A stretch of 64,000 nucleotides of DNA from Neobacillus driksii (GCF_013409995.1 NZ_JACCBX010000004.1:1-64000), one strand, 5' to 3'; positions 40,852 to 52,243 are shown, numbered from the stretch's first letter. Translations and numbers: made by a program. The notes: generated by a model not told the origin, from the sequence alone.

Positions 40852-41124
40852 TTACTTGCTTAACTTAGCATTATGGAATTTTTCCATGATGCCTTGGTTA
40901 GAGAAAAGGTTACGAACGGTATCAGATGGCTTCGCACCATCTTGTAACCATTTAAGAGCTAATTCTTCGTTGATTTGGATTGCAGCTGGTTGAGCTACTG
41001 GATTGTAAGTTCCAATTACTTCAATGTAACGTCCGTCACGAGGAGAACGAGAATCTGCTGCTACGATACGATAGAAAGGAGTCTTTTTAGCTCCCATACG
41101 CTTTAAACGAATTTTTACTGCCAT
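40852..41124 (-). CDS. rpsP: 30S ribosomal protein S16
   Basis: Early assembling 30S protein. It is 90 aa. [20 protein letters not shown] and [19 protein letters not shown] blocks (here [19 protein letters not shown]) are diagnostic. The ATG at 41124 follows CGGAGGTG; the longer frame upstream is leader. It has its own promoter after ffh and is followed immediately by khpA. Confidence 0.98.
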   Translation of the reverse strand: MAVKIRLKRMGAKKTPFYRIVAADSRSPRDGRYIEVIGTYNPVAQPAAIQINEELALKWLQDGAKPSDTVRNLFSNQGIMEKFHNAKLSK

Positions 41125-41163
41125 TTTAAATAAGCACCTCCGAATAGTTTCACACAAGATAGT

Positions 41164-41192
41164 ATATTATCAAGTTTTAAATCATTTGTAAA
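41164..41192 (-). promoter_or_regulatory. Sigma-A promoter of rpsP
   Basis: Minus-strand TTTACA (41187-41192), 17-base spacer, TAATAT (41164-41169). The -35 lies in one arm of an inverted repeat, TGTAAAG-N8-CTTTACA (41187-41208). Confidence 0.75.
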
Positions 41193-41232
41193 GTGTTTTT
41201 TCTTTACACCATTATTACCAATTTTTTCAGTT

Positions 41233-42585
41233 CTAAAACGGTTTAAAAGGAAATTTAAATCCGCCTTTTTTCTTGCCCTTTTGCTGCATACCTGTCATTT
41301 GTTTCATCATCTTCTTCATGTCTTCAAACTGTTTTAATAAACGGTTTACTTCCGGAACGGTTCTGCCGCTACCTTTCGCAATCCTTCTTTTACGGTTTGA
41401 ATTCAAAATTTCTGGATGAGTCTTTTCTTCCATGGTCATAGAGCGAATGATGGCTTCAACATGTGCAATTTGTTTCTCTTCAATTTGAATATTATTCAAA
41501 CCTTTGATTTTGTTTGCGCCTGGCATCATTTTTAATAATTCATCTAGTGGACCTAAATTACGAACCTGCCCTAGCTGTTCTAAAAAGTCATCAAGGGTAA
41601 AGGAGGCTGTCCGCATTTTCTGCTCAAGCTCTTTTGCCTTTTCCTCGTCCACATTTGCCTGGGCCTTCTCAATAAGCGTAAGTACGTCACCCATCCCAAG
41701 AATTCTAGAGGCCATCCGTTCAGGATGGAATGGTTCAATAGCGTCCATTTTTTCGCCTAGACCGACAAACTTTATCGGTGTTTGTGTTACAGCACGAATA
41801 GACAGCGCAGCTCCACCACGTGTGTCACCGTCAAGCTTTGTTAAGACAACTCCAGTCAGACCAAGCTGTTCATTAAAGCTTTGGGCCACATTAACAGCAT
41901 CTTGACCAGTCATTGCATCAACAACAAGAAAGATTTCATCAGGTTTTGCAAGCTCCTTAATATCCTTCAGCTCGCCCATTAGGTTTTCATCGACATGCAA
42001 ACGTCCTGCTGTATCAATTAAGACATAATCATTATGTTCTTCTTTAGCTTTCGCTATCGCTTGCTTGGCAATTTCTACAGGGCTTACTTGATCACCAAGG
42101 GAAAATACAGGCATATCTAGCTGCTTTCCAAGGGTTTCTAGCTGCTTAATCGCAGCAGGACGATAAATATCGGCTGCTACAAGCATTGGCTTACGGTTAT
42201 ATTTTTTACGAAGAAGGTTTGCAAGCTTTCCAGTAGTGGTCGTTTTACCAGCACCCTGTAATCCCACCATCATAATCACAGTAGGAGGACGATTTGAGGC
42301 AGCAATCTTGCTTTGCTCACCGCCCATCAATTCTGTCAGTTCCTCATTAACAATTTTAATGATTTGCTGACCAGGGGTTAGGCTTTTTAGTACTTCTTGT
42401 CCTACTGCACGGTCGCTGACTTTTTTTACAAAGTCTTTAACAACCTTAAAATTAACGTCAGCCTCGAGTAGTGCAAGGCGGACTTCACGCATCATTTCTT
42501 TTACATCCGCTTCCGTTACCTTGCCTTTTCCACGGATTTTTTGAATTGTATTCTGCAGTCGGTCGGCTAATCCTTCAAATGCCAT
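41233..42585 (-). CDS. ffh: Signal recognition particle protein Ffh (SRP54)
   Basis: GTPase that binds signal sequences and SRP RNA. It is 450 aa: N domain, G domain with GLQGAGKTTTTGKLA (108-122), VDAMTGQDA and TKLDGDTRGG, then the Met-rich M domain ending with MKKMMKQMTGMQQKGKKKGG and a Phe/Pro/Lys tail. It follows ylxM by 12 bases and pairs with FtsY, encoded just upstream. Confidence 0.98.
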   Translation of the reverse strand: MAFEGLADRLQNTIQKIRGKGKVTEADVKEMMREVRLALLEADVNFKVVKDFVKKVSDRAVGQEVLKSLTPGQQIIKIVNEELTELMGGEQSKIAASNRPPTVIMMVGLQGAGKTTTTGKLANLLRKKYNRKPMLVAADIYRPAAIKQLETLGKQLDMPVFSLGDQVSPVEIAKQAIAKAKEEHNDYVLIDTAGRLHVDENLMGELKDIKELAKPDEIFLVVDAMTGQDAVNVAQSFNEQLGLTGVVLTKLDGDTRGGAALSIRAVTQTPIKFVGLGEKMDAIEPFHPERMASRILGMGDVLTLIEKAQANVDEEKAKELEQKMRTASFTLDDFLEQLGQVRNLGPLDELLKMMPGANKIKGLNNIQIEEKQIAHVEAIIRSMTMEEKTHPEILNSNRKRRIAKGSGRTVPEVNRLLKQFEDMKKMMKQMTGMQQKGKKKGGFKFPFKPF

Positions 42586-42597
42586 TCATGCCGCCTC

Positions 42598-42930
42598 CTA
42601 ATCTAATTTCTCTAGCTCGGCAACCACTTCGAGCATTGCCTGCTTTGATGGGTGTTCTTCATTTAGCAATTCTTTTACATGCCTTAATAGTTTGCTGCGC
42701 TCTTGAAATTTCTGAAATAGTAATAGCTTTTCTTCATACTCCTCAAGCATGGCTTCTGTACGTTTAATATTATCATATACAGCCTGACGGCTTACATCGT
42801 ACTCTTCAGCGATTTCTCCAAGTGAGTAATCATCTAAATAATAGAGAGACATATAGCTTTGCTGCTTTGGTGTTAACAACGAATAATAGAAATCATAAAG
42901 ATAATTCATTCGCGTTGTCTTTTCAAGCAT
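42598..42930 (-). CDS. ylxM: Helix-turn-helix protein YlxM (SRP-associated)
   Basis: A 110-aa protein with a sigma-70 region-4-like helix-turn-helix: [20 protein letters not shown], then [20 protein letters not shown]. It is normally found before ffh; in streptococci and B. subtilis it is linked to the SRP pathway. It starts a transcription unit with ffh, with its own consensus promoter. The exact role is uncertain. Confidence 0.94.
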   Translation of the reverse strand: MLEKTTRMNYLYDFYYSLLTPKQQSYMSLYYLDDYSLGEIAEEYDVSRQAVYDNIKRTEAMLEEYEEKLLLFQKFQERSKLLRHVKELLNEEHPSKQAMLEVVAELEKLD

Positions 42931-42971
42931 GCGTATACCTCCCTTGTTAAGTGAAAAGCCTTTACAAATGT

Positions 42972-43000
42972 AGTTTACACAGTCATTGCTAGTCTGTCAA
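42972..43000 (-). promoter_or_regulatory. Sigma-A promoter of ylxM-ffh
   Basis: Minus-strand TTGACA (42995-43000), 17-base spacer, TAAACT (42972-42977), lying in the gap after ftsY, about 40 bases before ylxM. Confidence 0.82.
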
Positions 43001-43015
43001 GAAAATATCTTTACA

Positions 43016-44005
43016 TCAATTTACAGCATTATCCACTTGATCTGCAAATAATCCATAAACATATTGCTCTGCGTTAAATTCCTGAAGATCATCCATTTTT
43101 TCACCAAGACCGACGTATTTTACTGGAATTTTCAATTCATTCCGAATCGCCAAAACAATACCGCCTTTTGCCGTACCGTCTAATTTAGAAAGAACGATAC
43201 CGCTCACGTTCGTTACCTCTTTAAACGTCTTAGCCTGAATAAGTGCGTTTTGACCTGTCGTTGCATCTAATACAAGCAGTACTTCATGCGGTGCGCCAGG
43301 TACCTCTCGTTCGATTACCCGTTTTACCTTTTCAAGCTCTTTCATTAGATTGACTTTATTTTGTAAGCGCCCGGCAGTATCGCAAATCAAAATGTCTACT
43401 TTCCGAGATTTAGCAGCCTTAATCGCATCATACATTACAGCTGCAGGGTCTGAACCTTCTGCCTGTTTAATAACGTCAACTCCGACTCTTTCTCCCCAAA
43501 CTTCTAACTGCTCAATGGCACCAGCACGGAAAGTGTCACCTGCTGCTAATAAAACAGATTTTCCTTCACTTTTAAACTTATGACCAAGTTTCCCTATGGT
43601 GGTTGTTTTCCCCACACCGTTAACTCCGACAAATAAAATAACTGTCAGACCATCTTCTTGAATGTTCAACTTAGATGATTGTTCCTCACCAGCATTATAA
43701 ATATCGACCAACTTTTCCGAAATAACACTTTGAACTTCTTGAGGGTCCTGGATATTTTGCCGTTTAACTTCCATTTTCAATTCATCAATTAATTTCATAA
43801 CTGTATCGAAGCCTACATCTGCCTGTATTAAGATTTCTTCTAATTCCTCGAAGAAATCTTCGTCTACTTTACGGTATCTAGCTACAAGATCATTTACCTT
43901 ACCAGAGAAGTTATTTCTCGTCTTCGAGAGGCCGTCTTTAAATTTTTCTGTTACCGTCTCTGTTTGTTTCGTTATTTTCTCTTTTAATTTTTTAAAAAAG
44001 CTCAT
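43016..44005 (-). CDS. ftsY: Signal recognition particle receptor FtsY
   Basis: Membrane-associated SRP receptor GTPase. It is 329 aa with a short Lys-rich N-terminal segment that replaces the long acidic A domain of enteric bacteria, then the NG domain: GVNGVGKTTTIGKLGHKFK, DTAGRLQNK, LVLDATTGQNAL and LSKLDGTAKGG. It lies 19 bases after smc and is probably in the rnc-smc-ftsY operon. Confidence 0.98.
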   Translation of the reverse strand: MSFFKKLKEKITKQTETVTEKFKDGLSKTRNNFSGKVNDLVARYRKVDEDFFEELEEILIQADVGFDTVMKLIDELKMEVKRQNIQDPQEVQSVISEKLVDIYNAGEEQSSKLNIQEDGLTVILFVGVNGVGKTTTIGKLGHKFKSEGKSVLLAAGDTFRAGAIEQLEVWGERVGVDVIKQAEGSDPAAVMYDAIKAAKSRKVDILICDTAGRLQNKVNLMKELEKVKRVIEREVPGAPHEVLLVLDATTGQNALIQAKTFKEVTNVSGIVLSKLDGTAKGGIVLAIRNELKIPVKYVGLGEKMDDLQEFNAEQYVYGLFADQVDNAVN

Positions 44006-44024
44006 TCTTTTTCACTTCCCAGAT

Positions 44025-47000
44025 TTAAGTTTTAACAAGCTCCTTTGTATCCTCAAGTCGGACAGAAACGAGCTTTGAGACACCTGATTCCTGCATAGTT
44101 ACACCATATAATACATCTGCTTCTTCCATCGTACCTTTTCTGTGAGTGATAACAATAAACTGTGTTTCTGAACTAAATCGCTTTAAGTATTGACTAAAAC
44201 GAAAAACATTTGCCTCATCTAATGCTGCTTCTACCTCATCTAGGATACAAAACGGCACAGGACGGACTTTTAATATGGAGAATAACAACGCAATCGCTGT
44301 TAATGCTCTTTCTCCCCCTGATAATAACCCAAGGTTTTGCAGCTTCTTTCCTGGCGGCTGCGCGACAATTTCTACACCTGTATTTAATAAATCCTCTGGA
44401 TGAGTCAGTTTTAAATCTGCTCTTCCGCCGCCAAACAAGGCCCGGAATACTGGTTCAAATTGCTCGCGAATTCCATAAAACGTCTGCTCAAAACGTTTTT
44501 TCATTTCAGTGTCCATTTCATCAATGACCTGATAGAGGGTATCCTTTGCTTCTTGGAGGTCGTTCTTTTGCTCATTTAAAAATTCATAGCGTTCCGAAAC
44601 TCGCTCATATTCTTCAATGGCTCCAATATTAACACTTCCAAGTTCTTCAATCGCCAGTATAATCAACTTCACCTTTTTCCTAGCTTCTTCTACTGGCAAT
44701 GCTAGTGGATACTGTTCTTTTGCTCCCTCAAAAGAAAGTAAATATTCTTCTCTAAGATGGGCAAGTTTTGTTTCAAGCTCTACATCTAAGCGGTTAATTT
44801 TTACTTCTTCATCCTTTAAGACCTCAACCATTCCTTTATGAAGTCTCTTTATTTCTTTCGCTTCGATTTCGGCATCTTCAAGTGCTGCTTGCATTTGAAG
44901 ACGTTCCTGCCTTCTAGAAGAAATAAGTGAAATGGTTTCTTCCTTGTCCTGCTGTTTGCGTTTGGCAGCAGCCTCCAACTGTACTTCGCCGGAAGTGCTT
45001 CCCTCCATTTCAGATGTCAGCAGCATAAGATCCTCTTTATAAAGCGTAAACCGCTCTTGACTCTCGTTTAATTCTTCAACAATCATAACCAAACGTTCTT
45101 TTGCATTTACAAATTGCTCATTTTTTGCCGCAAACTCCACTTTTAAGTCGGTTATTTCCTTTGTCAGTGTTTCTCTTGATGAGATGTCATTCGTTTTTTG
45201 TTCTGTAAGTTTAGCAATTTGAGCATCAAGCGAAGCTATTTTTTCTTTAAAGATGGTAATTGCTTCATTAAGTTCAGCTATACGGTTTGTTATGGTTTTT
45301 TGTTCCTCTATCAATTGACCTTTTTCAAGGTCATAGATTCTCAACCGGTCATTAATATTCTTCGTTTCGAATTCAGCTTCTCGGAGATCACCTTTAAAGG
45401 CTTGCTCCTGTTGTCTTAATTCTTCCCCAAACTTTCGCATTGCTTCTAGCTCAAATTGATGTGTTTTAACATCCTCTTTTAATGCCTTTACATGACTTTC
45501 TAAACTTGAAGTTTTTTCACTCATGATGTTAAGCTTTTCTTTCAACTCTTCAAGCTCGCCTTTTCTAGTCAATAAAGAACTTGTCTTTTGCTTTTGGGCC
45601 CCGCCGGTCATCGACCCGCCTGGATTCACGATATCTCCATCTACCGTAACCATTCGACAACGATACTGGAGGATTTTAGCCAGTTCGTTCGCACCCTTTA
45701 AATCTTTCGTGATGACAACGTTACCTAGGAGGTTACTTATCACCTCAGAGTATTTGGGATCAAAGCTTACTAGATCGACTGCACTCCCTACCAATGAAGG
45801 ATGGTTTTGAATAGATGTAAGTTGTGAGGAAGACAACATTCTGCCTTTAATAACACTTAACGGTAAAAAGGTAGCTCGTCCGAATGAATTCTGTTTCAAG
45901 AATTGGATGGCCATACGAGCATTTTGTTCTGTATCTACGACTATGTGCTGCAAAGCTCCGCCTAATGCTGTTTCAAGTGCTGTTTCGTACTCCTTTGGCA
46001 CCGTTACAAGCTCGGCGACAGCTCCTTCAATGCCATGAAGCTTTTTTCCCCGTGCTTTCAATACTTCTTTTACGCCCTGGAAAAATCCAGAATAGTCTTC
46101 TTCCATTTCCTCGAGCATTTCTTTTCTTGATTTCGCCTGTTGAAGGATTTGATAAGCCTGATATAACGTCTTTTCTTGCTTTTGATAGTTATTTTGCACA
46201 TTTTCAAGCTTACGCTGCTTTTCTCTGAAACTTGTTACTTGATTGGAAAGACCTTTTTGTACCTCTTCTAAGGCTGTTTGAACCTGTAACATTTTGTTTT
46301 GTGCTTTTTGTCTTTCCTCCAGGAACTTAACATTTTCAGAGTCCAGGCGTGAGCTCCTTGTTTCCTGCTGTTCTAGCTGCTGAACGATATACTTAAGCTC
46401 ATTTTTCGCACCAGCCTGATCATTGAGAAGTTCAATATATTCACTTTTTAAAGTTTCAATTTTTTCTTCAATATTTTCAGTAAATAACGCCATTTTCCCC
46501 TGTTTTTCTTTCAACTGAGTTTGAAGGTAATTTACCTGTTCAGTCAGTTTATCAACTAGGTCAGCTTGAATTTCTTTGTTACGTTTTAGTTGTGAGATTT
46601 TATCTGTCAATTCAGCAATACTTTTTTCAAGCTGCGCTCTATTCTGAACGGCATTTTTCTTGCGTTCTTTTAGTACATCTTTTCTGCCTTCTAACTTTTC
46701 AAGGTCTTCACTTGCATGAAGGAGAACATTTTGCAAATCCGTAATTGACTCATCAAGTGCAGCGATATGGTCCCTTGTTTCTTCTATTTTTGCTTCTTTT
46801 ATCTGCAACTGGGCAGAGAGCTTAATTTCTTCCTGCTGATGTTCTTCAAGCTGCGTTGAAAGATGAGTCCACTTTTGGTGTAACTCTTCGATGTCGTAAA
46901 CCGTTAAGGCTACTTCGATTTTTTCAAGTTCTTCCTTTTTCTCTAAGTAATCTTTTGCCATGGAAGCCTGAATCTTCAACGGTTCAACTTGTCCCTCGAG

Positions 47001-47591
47001 TTCATGAAGAATGTCATTCACACGATTTAAATTTTCCTGTGTTTCAACTAATTTAGCCTCTGCTTTTTTCTTGCGATTTTTATACTTTAAAACGCCTGCG
47101 GCTTCTTCAAAGATGGTTCTTCGGTCTTCTGCCTTACTATTGAGAATTTCTTCCACTTTCCCTTGGCTGATAATGGAGAACGCTTCTCTGCCAAGACCAG
47201 AGTCCATAAACAAATCAACAATATCTTTAAGTCTACATGGCTGTTTATTAATTAAATATTCACTATCTCCTGCACGGGTGACTCTTCTGGTTACACTCAC
47301 TTCATTGTAATCAATGGCTAATCCTTCATCCTGATTATCCAGCGTTAAGGTCACTTCCGCATAATTTAACGGCTTTCTTGAATCACTTCCCGCAAAAATG
47401 ATATCTTCCATTTTAGAGCCTCTAAGTGATTTAGCAGACTGCTCACCTAAAACCCAGCGGATCGCGTCAGTTATATTACTTTTCCCACTTCCGTTTGGAC
47501 CAACTACAGCAGTGACTCCTTGAACAAAATCCACCCCAATACGTTCTGCAAAAGATTTAAAGCCAATGATGTCCAACCGTTTTAAAAACAT
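44025..47591 (-). CDS. smc: Chromosome segregation protein SMC
   Basis: Condensin ATPase that organises and segregates the chromosome. It is 1188 aa: N-terminal head with Walker A GPNGSGKS (31-38), two long coiled coils (about 170-500 and 680-1010) on either side of a hinge (about 515-640), and C-terminal head with the [17 protein letters not shown] signature and Walker [15 protein letters not shown]. It lies between rnc and ftsY, as in B. subtilis. Its partners ScpA and ScpB are encoded elsewhere. Confidence 0.98.
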   Translation of the reverse strand: MFLKRLDIIGFKSFAERIGVDFVQGVTAVVGPNGSGKSNITDAIRWVLGEQSAKSLRGSKMEDIIFAGSDSRKPLNYAEVTLTLDNQDEGLAIDYNEVSVTRRVTRAGDSEYLINKQPCRLKDIVDLFMDSGLGREAFSIISQGKVEEILNSKAEDRRTIFEEAAGVLKYKNRKKKAEAKLVETQENLNRVNDILHELEGQVEPLKIQASMAKDYLEKKEELEKIEVALTVYDIEELHQKWTHLSTQLEEHQQEEIKLSAQLQIKEAKIEETRDHIAALDESITDLQNVLLHASEDLEKLEGRKDVLKERKKNAVQNRAQLEKSIAELTDKISQLKRNKEIQADLVDKLTEQVNYLQTQLKEKQGKMALFTENIEEKIETLKSEYIELLNDQAGAKNELKYIVQQLEQQETRSSRLDSENVKFLEERQKAQNKMLQVQTALEEVQKGLSNQVTSFREKQRKLENVQNNYQKQEKTLYQAYQILQQAKSRKEMLEEMEEDYSGFFQGVKEVLKARGKKLHGIEGAVAELVTVPKEYETALETALGGALQHIVVDTEQNARMAIQFLKQNSFGRATFLPLSVIKGRMLSSSQLTSIQNHPSLVGSAVDLVSFDPKYSEVISNLLGNVVITKDLKGANELAKILQYRCRMVTVDGDIVNPGGSMTGGAQKQKTSSLLTRKGELEELKEKLNIMSEKTSSLESHVKALKEDVKTHQFELEAMRKFGEELRQQEQAFKGDLREAEFETKNINDRLRIYDLEKGQLIEEQKTITNRIAELNEAITIFKEKIASLDAQIAKLTEQKTNDISSRETLTKEITDLKVEFAAKNEQFVNAKERLVMIVEELNESQERFTLYKEDLMLLTSEMEGSTSGEVQLEAAAKRKQQDKEETISLISSRRQERLQMQAALEDAEIEAKEIKRLHKGMVEVLKDEEVKINRLDVELETKLAHLREEYLLSFEGAKEQYPLALPVEEARKKVKLIILAIEELGSVNIGAIEEYERVSERYEFLNEQKNDLQEAKDTLYQVIDEMDTEMKKRFEQTFYGIREQFEPVFRALFGGGRADLKLTHPEDLLNTGVEIVAQPPGKKLQNLGLLSGGERALTAIALLFSILKVRPVPFCILDEVEAALDEANVFRFSQYLKRFSSETQFIVITHRKGTMEEADVLYGVTMQESGVSKLVSVRLEDTKELVKT

Positions 47592-47650
47592 ATCCTTTTC
47601 CTCCCTAGAGCTTGGCCGGAATCTTTCCTTAGCATTCTATGGTTGTTTAT

Positions 47651-48391
47651 CTACGATGTTTTAGCCTTTAAGACCTCCAATGCCATTTGGGCGGCATGCT
47701 GTTCTGCTTCTTTTTTCGATTTACCTGTACCAATACCTAATTCTTCACCATTTAATGACACTCTTGAAACAAATTCTTTGCTATGAGCAGGACCCTTTTC
47801 AATTAATACCTTATATTCAATTAATCCGGTCCCATCTCTTTGAATTAGTTCTTGAAGCTGGCTCTTAAAATCCATCACATGAGAAAAAGCACCCTCATTA
47901 ATTTTAGGGAAAACCACTTTATCTAGAAATCCGTTTACTATCTCAAGTCCTTTATCCAAGTAAAGTGCACCAATGAAAGCTTCAAATACATCGGCTAATA
48001 GTGCTGGGCGCTCCCTGCCCCCTGTCATTTCTTCACCCTTACCTAACAAGATTAACTTGCCAAAGCTAAGTTCGTTTGCCAGGGTTACAAGTGAGGGCTC
48101 ACACACAATAGCAGCACGGAGCTTTGTCAGCTCTCCTTCACTCATCATTGGATATTTTAGAAACAGGAATTTTGAAACCGTTAGTTCTAGTACTGCATCC
48201 CCCAAAAATTCAAGCCTTTCATTATCTTCATAAGGCTTTCTGCGATGCTCATTCACATAGGATGAATGAGTAAAAGCTTGTTTTAATAGTTTTTCATTTT
48301 CAAAATGAATACCGATCTTGTCCTGAAAATCCTTAAATTGATTTTCTTTTGCGCGATTGTTCATTTCTTTTTCCTTACCTTTTCTGCGCAT
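47651..48391 (-). CDS. rnc: Ribonuclease III
   Basis: Cleaves double-stranded RNA in rRNA and SRP RNA processing. It is 246 aa: a catalytic domain with [14 protein letters not shown] (about 57-70) and [15 protein letters not shown] carrying the second set of acidic metal ligands, and a C-terminal double-stranded RNA-binding domain ending with [14 protein letters not shown]. The ATG at 48391 follows AAGGTGGAG; an in-frame GTG upstream overlaps it. It is first gene of rnc-smc-ftsY. Confidence 0.97.
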   Translation of the reverse strand: MRRKGKEKEMNNRAKENQFKDFQDKIGIHFENEKLLKQAFTHSSYVNEHRRKPYEDNERLEFLGDAVLELTVSKFLFLKYPMMSEGELTKLRAAIVCEPSLVTLANELSFGKLILLGKGEEMTGGRERPALLADVFEAFIGALYLDKGLEIVNGFLDKVVFPKINEGAFSHVMDFKSQLQELIQRDGTGLIEYKVLIEKGPAHSKEFVSRVSLNGEELGIGTGKSKKEAEQHAAQMALEVLKAKTS

Positions 48392-48460
48392 TAAAGTCTC
48401 CACCTTGCATATTTTTTACACATACCTACCAATAGTTTAAGTAAACTTCAGTCAAAACGC

Positions 48461-48538
48461 AAAGAAACCTGGCAGTATTTTTAAAAACTGCCAAGTTCTA
48501 TAATACAGAAAGAAGCTCCGTTTGAAAACGGAGCTTTT
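48461..48538 (-). terminator. Tandem intrinsic terminators after acpP
   Basis: The first minus-strand hairpin (48504-48538) is AAGCTCCGTTTTCAAACGGAGCTT then TCTTTCTG. The second (48461-48497) is CTTGGCAGT/ACTGCCAGG then a U-rich tract. Together they separate the fapR-acpP operon from rnc-smc-ftsY. Confidence 0.85.
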
Positions 48539-48554
48539 GAGAAAATCCAACGAA

Positions 48555-48788
48555 TTATTGCTTGCTATTTATGTAATTCACAGCATCACCAACTGTGCCG
48601 ATTTTTTCAGCATCATCGTCAGAAATTTCCATATCAAATTCATCTTCTAATTCCATAACTAGTTCAACTACGTCAAGGGAATCAGCACCAAGATCATCTT
48701 TGAATGAAGCTTCAAGTTTAACTTGTGACTCATCTACGCCTAAACGGTCAACGATGATTTTTGTTACTCGCTCTAATACCTCTGCCAT
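48555..48788 (-). CDS. acpP: Acyl carrier protein
   Basis: Carries growing fatty acyl chains on 4'-phosphopantetheine. It is 77 aa. The attachment Ser37 lies in the DSL motif of [15 protein letters not shown]. It is the last gene of the fapR-plsX-fabD-fabG-acpP operon; the 70-base gap from fabG holds only its ribosome-binding site. Strongly acidic, as usual. Confidence 0.98.
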   Translation of the reverse strand: MAEVLERVTKIIVDRLGVDESQVKLEASFKDDLGADSLDVVELVMELEDEFDMEISDDDAEKIGTVGDAVNYINSKQ

Positions 48789-48858
48789 TGTAGTTCACCT
48801 CCCCTCAAGCTATTATAAAGTATATCAATAAAATAATACACATACTTGGACAAAAAAA

Positions 48859-49602
48859 TTACATAACCATGCCGCCATTGATATGAAGAGTTTGCCCTGT
48901 AATATAGGACGCGTCATCTGATGCCAAGAAAGCTGTCATTTTAGCAATATCTTTAGGCTCTCCTAAACGGGCTAGTGGAATTTGCTTTAACATCTCACCT
49001 TTTACATCTTCTGATAATTTATCCGTCATATCAGTTTTAATAAAGCCTGGTGCAATTGCATTTACAGTAATATTACGAGAAGCCAGCTCTTTTGCTGTTG
49101 TTTTTGTTAAACCAATAACACCTGATTTTGCTGCAACATAGTTTGCCTGACCTGGATTTCCACTAACTCCAACAACGGAGGTAATGTTAATAATACGGCC
49201 GACACGCTGTTTCATCATCTGGCGGGTCACAGCTTTGGTACAGAGAAAAACACCTTTGAGATTGATATTAATAACATCATCCCATTCTTCTTCCTTCATT
49301 CTCATTAGTAAATTATCTTTTGTTATACCTGCATTATTAACAAGTATATCCAATTTACCAAATCGATCTACTGTTTCTTTCACCATTTCTGCTACTTCTT
49401 CACTATTGGATACGTCACATTTAATCGCAAATGCTTCTTTACCCATTGCTTTTATTTCATCTACCACTTCATTGGCTTTACCTTCACTGCCAGCATAATT
49501 CACTGCGACATTGGCTCCATGTCTTGCAAGCTCAAGAGCAATTTCTCTGCCTATCCCTCTTGACGCACCGGTTACTAGGGCAACTTTGCCTTCTAGTGTC
49601 AT
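48859..49602 (-). CDS. fabG: 3-oxoacyl-ACP reductase
   Basis: NADPH-dependent reduction of beta-ketoacyl-ACP in fatty acid elongation. It is 247 aa, a short-chain dehydrogenase: [10 protein letters not shown] at 11-20, NNAGIT, the catalytic Ser in ITSVVG and the Tyr/Lys pair in YVAAKSG. Its start overlaps the fabD stop by four bases, so the two are translationally coupled. It is controlled by FapR with the rest of the operon. Confidence 0.97.
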   Translation of the reverse strand: MTLEGKVALVTGASRGIGREIALELARHGANVAVNYAGSEGKANEVVDEIKAMGKEAFAIKCDVSNSEEVAEMVKETVDRFGKLDILVNNAGITKDNLLMRMKEEEWDDVININLKGVFLCTKAVTRQMMKQRVGRIINITSVVGVSGNPGQANYVAAKSGVIGLTKTTAKELASRNITVNAIAPGFIKTDMTDKLSEDVKGEMLKQIPLARLGEPKDIAKMTAFLASDDASYITGQTLHINGGMVM

Positions 49603-50546
49603 AGATTTTCCTCCTTCAATGCCTCGATAACAGATTGACAGCTTTCCTCATCCGAGATCGAATACGTTTTAACACTACGGTTAATTTTTTTAATTAAACC
49701 TGAAAGTACCTTTCCAGGACCAATTTCAATAAATGTATCTACACCTGAATCAATCATTTTCACAACAGAATCTTCCCACAAAACAGGTGAATAAAGCTGT
49801 TCAATTAAATTTTCCTTTATTTCTTCTGCTGTCGTCATTGGATTTGCTGAAACATTAGCAATTACAGGAATACGTGCATCCTTCAAATCAAGTTCATCTA
49901 AAACCTGACGTAGTTCACTCGCTGCAGGCTTCATTAATGAAGAATGGAATGGTCCGCTGACCTCTAATGGAATTGCTCTTTTTGCACCAGCTTCTTTAGC
50001 TTTTGCACTTGCAAGCTCAACACCTTTTAGCGAACCAGAGATAACAATTTGACCTGGACAATTCAAATTTGCAAGAGAAACTGGGAAGCCAGAGTCACTA
50101 ACTTCAGCTGTTACTTTAGAAAGAGGTTCACGGTCAAGCCCTAAAATAGCTGCCATTGAACCTTCACCATTTGGAACAGCTCCCTCCATAAATTCCCCTC
50201 TTTTTCTTACAGCATAGACACCATCTTCAAAGGTTAATGCGCCAGCTGCAACAAGGGCTGTATACTCACCAAGACTATGTCCAGCAACAAAATCCGGCTT
50301 AATGGCTGCTTTTTGAAATCTTTCTAGAATGGCCAAACTCGTTGTTAATAAAGCTGGCTGTGTATTTACCGTTTTTGTCAATTCTTCTTGAGGTCCCTCA
50401 AATATAAGCTTACTTAGCTCAACTGAAAGTCTTTCGTCAGCTTTTTTAAAATATAGCATGACCTCAGGATACTGATCAGCAAGCTGTTGCCCCATGCCAA
50501 CTGTTTGTGAGCCCTGACCAGGAAATACAAACGCAATTTTACCCAT
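49599..50546 (-). CDS. fabD: Malonyl CoA-ACP transacylase
   Basis: Transfers malonyl from CoA to ACP to start fatty acid elongation. It is 315 aa. The FPGQGSQ oxyanion block is at about 8-14, the nucleophile Ser91 lies in [10 protein letters not shown], and the catalytic His in GPFHSSLM. It follows plsX by 14 bases and overlaps fabG by four. Confidence 0.97.
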   Translation of the reverse strand: MGKIAFVFPGQGSQTVGMGQQLADQYPEVMLYFKKADERLSVELSKLIFEGPQEELTKTVNTQPALLTTSLAILERFQKAAIKPDFVAGHSLGEYTALVAAGALTFEDGVYAVRKRGEFMEGAVPNGEGSMAAILGLDREPLSKVTAEVSDSGFPVSLANLNCPGQIVISGSLKGVELASAKAKEAGAKRAIPLEVSGPFHSSLMKPAASELRQVLDELDLKDARIPVIANVSANPMTTAEEIKENLIEQLYSPVLWEDSVVKMIDSGVDTFIEIGPGKVLSGLIKKINRSVKTYSISDEESCQSVIEALKEENL

Positions 50547-50560
50547 TTCCGCACCCCTTT

Positions 50561-51565
50561 TTACACTTCTATTTTAGATGTCTTTTCATCTTCAATGGAT
50601 TTTTTGATGAGTCCTACTACATTCTTTTCGACCATTTCCCTCGTTTGACGAATTGCACTAAAAATTGCTTGTCCGTTAGAGGAACCATGTGCCTTGATTA
50701 CAGGCGCCTTTAATCCAAATAGGCCTGCACCGCCATACTCTGAATAATCCAATGTGTTCTTTAAGACTTTGAATTCAGGCTTTAACACTGCTGCAGCAAG
50801 TTTACTTTTAAGACTGCTCATTAACGTCGTTTTTAGCATTTTAAACATGGATAGTGCGGTACCCTCAACGGTTTTTAACACCATGTTGCCAGTGAATCCA
50901 TCCGTTACCACGACATCTGCTGTGCCATCAAGCAAATCCCTGGCCTCTACATTTCCTACAAAATTAACATTTGCATTTTTTAAAAGTTCGAATGCCTGTT
51001 TTGTTAGGTCAGTTCCTTTTTTTTCTTCGGTTCCGATATTAAGAAGACCTACCCGCGGATTAGCTATCCCTCTTACCTTTTCACTATAAATAGACCCCAT
51101 AATCGCATATTGCAGCAAATGCTCAGGCTTGGCGTCTACATTTGCCCCAACATCTAATAATAGGAAACCCTCTCCGCCAATGGTTGGTAAAGTAGGTGTA
51201 AGTGCTGGACGGTCTATGCCCTCAATCCTGCCAACTACAAATAATCCTGCAGCCATTAATGCTCCTGTATTTCCTGCTGATATGCATGCATCTGCGTTTC
51301 CATCTGCTACTTGCTGTGCTGCAAGTACCATCGAAGCCGTTTTCTTACGACGAACAGCCCTAACAGGTTCGTCTGTACCAAGGATTACCTCGGATGTATG
51401 TAAAATGGTTATTCGTTCTTGGTTCGTTAAGTATTCCTTAATTTTGGTTTCATCCCCGACTAGGGTTATATGTATATCTGAAAATGCTTCTACAGCTTTC
51501 ATTGCACCGATTACGATTTCTTTAGGAGCATGGTCGCCACCCATTGCATCGATCGCTATCTTCAT
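50561..51565 (-). CDS. plsX: Phosphate acyltransferase PlsX
   Basis: Makes acyl-phosphate from acyl-ACP, the donor used by PlsY in phosphatidic acid synthesis. It is 334 aa. [15 protein letters not shown] at the start and [17 protein letters not shown] are family blocks. Its start overlaps the fapR stop by four bases (ATGA). It belongs to the FapR-regulated operon and links fatty acid synthesis to the phospholipid steps at CdsA. Confidence 0.97.
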   Translation of the reverse strand: MKIAIDAMGGDHAPKEIVIGAMKAVEAFSDIHITLVGDETKIKEYLTNQERITILHTSEVILGTDEPVRAVRRKKTASMVLAAQQVADGNADACISAGNTGALMAAGLFVVGRIEGIDRPALTPTLPTIGGEGFLLLDVGANVDAKPEHLLQYAIMGSIYSEKVRGIANPRVGLLNIGTEEKKGTDLTKQAFELLKNANVNFVGNVEARDLLDGTADVVVTDGFTGNMVLKTVEGTALSMFKMLKTTLMSSLKSKLAAAVLKPEFKVLKNTLDYSEYGGAGLFGLKAPVIKAHGSSNGQAIFSAIRQTREMVEKNVVGLIKKSIEDEKTSKIEV

Positions 51566-52146
51566 CTTTTCTCATCCTTTAATGATTTTTCTGAACGGTA
51601 CATTTCGAATTCGCCTTTAAAAACAAGTTCGTTATTGACATAGCTTGTTACTTCAACAATCGTCCTGCCAAGGCCATCGTCTATTTTTAAAACTTTTGCT
51701 TTGGCAATCACTCGTTCACCTTGTTTGACAGAACGCTTGAATTGAATATTTGCCTTTGCTGTTAACGCCAATTCATCATTTATTACCGCTACTGCTAATG
51801 AATTTGCCTGGGCGAAAACATGGTGCCCGCGAGCAATCTTGTTCCGAATAAAAACATGCTCTTCTCTAACATCAAATATGGAAATCGCACTTTGATCGAG
51901 TTCAATATCAATTATTTCACCAATGACTTCTTCAAGTGGTAAAGACCGGACTTCATCTTCAAATTTTTTCTCGGCAACATACTTTATCCTTTCCCGTAGT
52001 TCAGGAATTGATAATTCCAGACGGTCTAAGCGGATGGTTTGCACACTAACTTGAAATTTTTCTGCAAGGTCTTCATCCGTTATAAAAGGATTTTCCTTAA
52101 TGGTTTCCTTAAGCATTTGTTGTCGTTCTTTTTTTGTTCTTCTCAT
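51562..52146 (-). CDS. fapR: Fatty acid and phospholipid biosynthesis repressor FapR
   Basis: Repressor released by malonyl-CoA. It is 194 aa: an N-terminal helix-turn-helix ([21 protein letters not shown], given in part as [15 protein letters not shown]) followed by a hot-dog fold with [18 protein letters not shown]. The ATG at 52146 follows GGACGGTG and gives the known family start [10 protein letters not shown] FapR operator lies over its own transcription start, so the operon is autoregulated. Confidence 0.97.
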   Translation of the reverse strand: MRRTKKERQQMLKETIKENPFITDEDLAEKFQVSVQTIRLDRLELSIPELRERIKYVAEKKFEDEVRSLPLEEVIGEIIDIELDQSAISIFDVREEHVFIRNKIARGHHVFAQANSLAVAVINDELALTAKANIQFKRSVKQGERVIAKAKVLKIDDGLGRTIVEVTSYVNNELVFKGEFEMYRSEKSLKDEKR

Positions 52147-52165
52147 ATCATACACCGTCCGAGCT

Positions 52166-52184
52166 ATTATGACTAGGTACTAAT
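52166..52184. promoter_or_regulatory. FapR operator
   Basis: On the minus strand ATTAGTACCTAGTCATAAT, an imperfect inverted repeat like the FapR operator known upstream of fap genes in Bacilli. It covers the predicted transcription start just after the -10. Confidence 0.75.
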
Positions 52185-52187
52185 AGT

Positions 52188-52216
52188 AGTATAAAATTAG
52201 AAAAAGCAGATTGCAA
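52188..52216 (-). promoter_or_regulatory. Sigma-A promoter of the fapR-plsX-fabD-fabG-acpP operon
   Basis: Minus-strand TTGCAA (52211-52216), 17-base spacer, TATACT (52188-52193). The -35 lies in the 3' arm of the recG terminator hairpin, so the two signals overlap. Confidence 0.82.
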
Positions 52217-52243
52217 GAATAAGTTTTTATTCTTACAGTCTGC
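52199..52243 (-). terminator. Intrinsic terminator after recG
   Basis: Minus-strand AGCAGACTGTAAGAATAA pairs, with two mismatches, to TTATTCTTGCAATCTGCT and runs into TTTTTCT. It contains the fapR -35. Confidence 0.85.
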
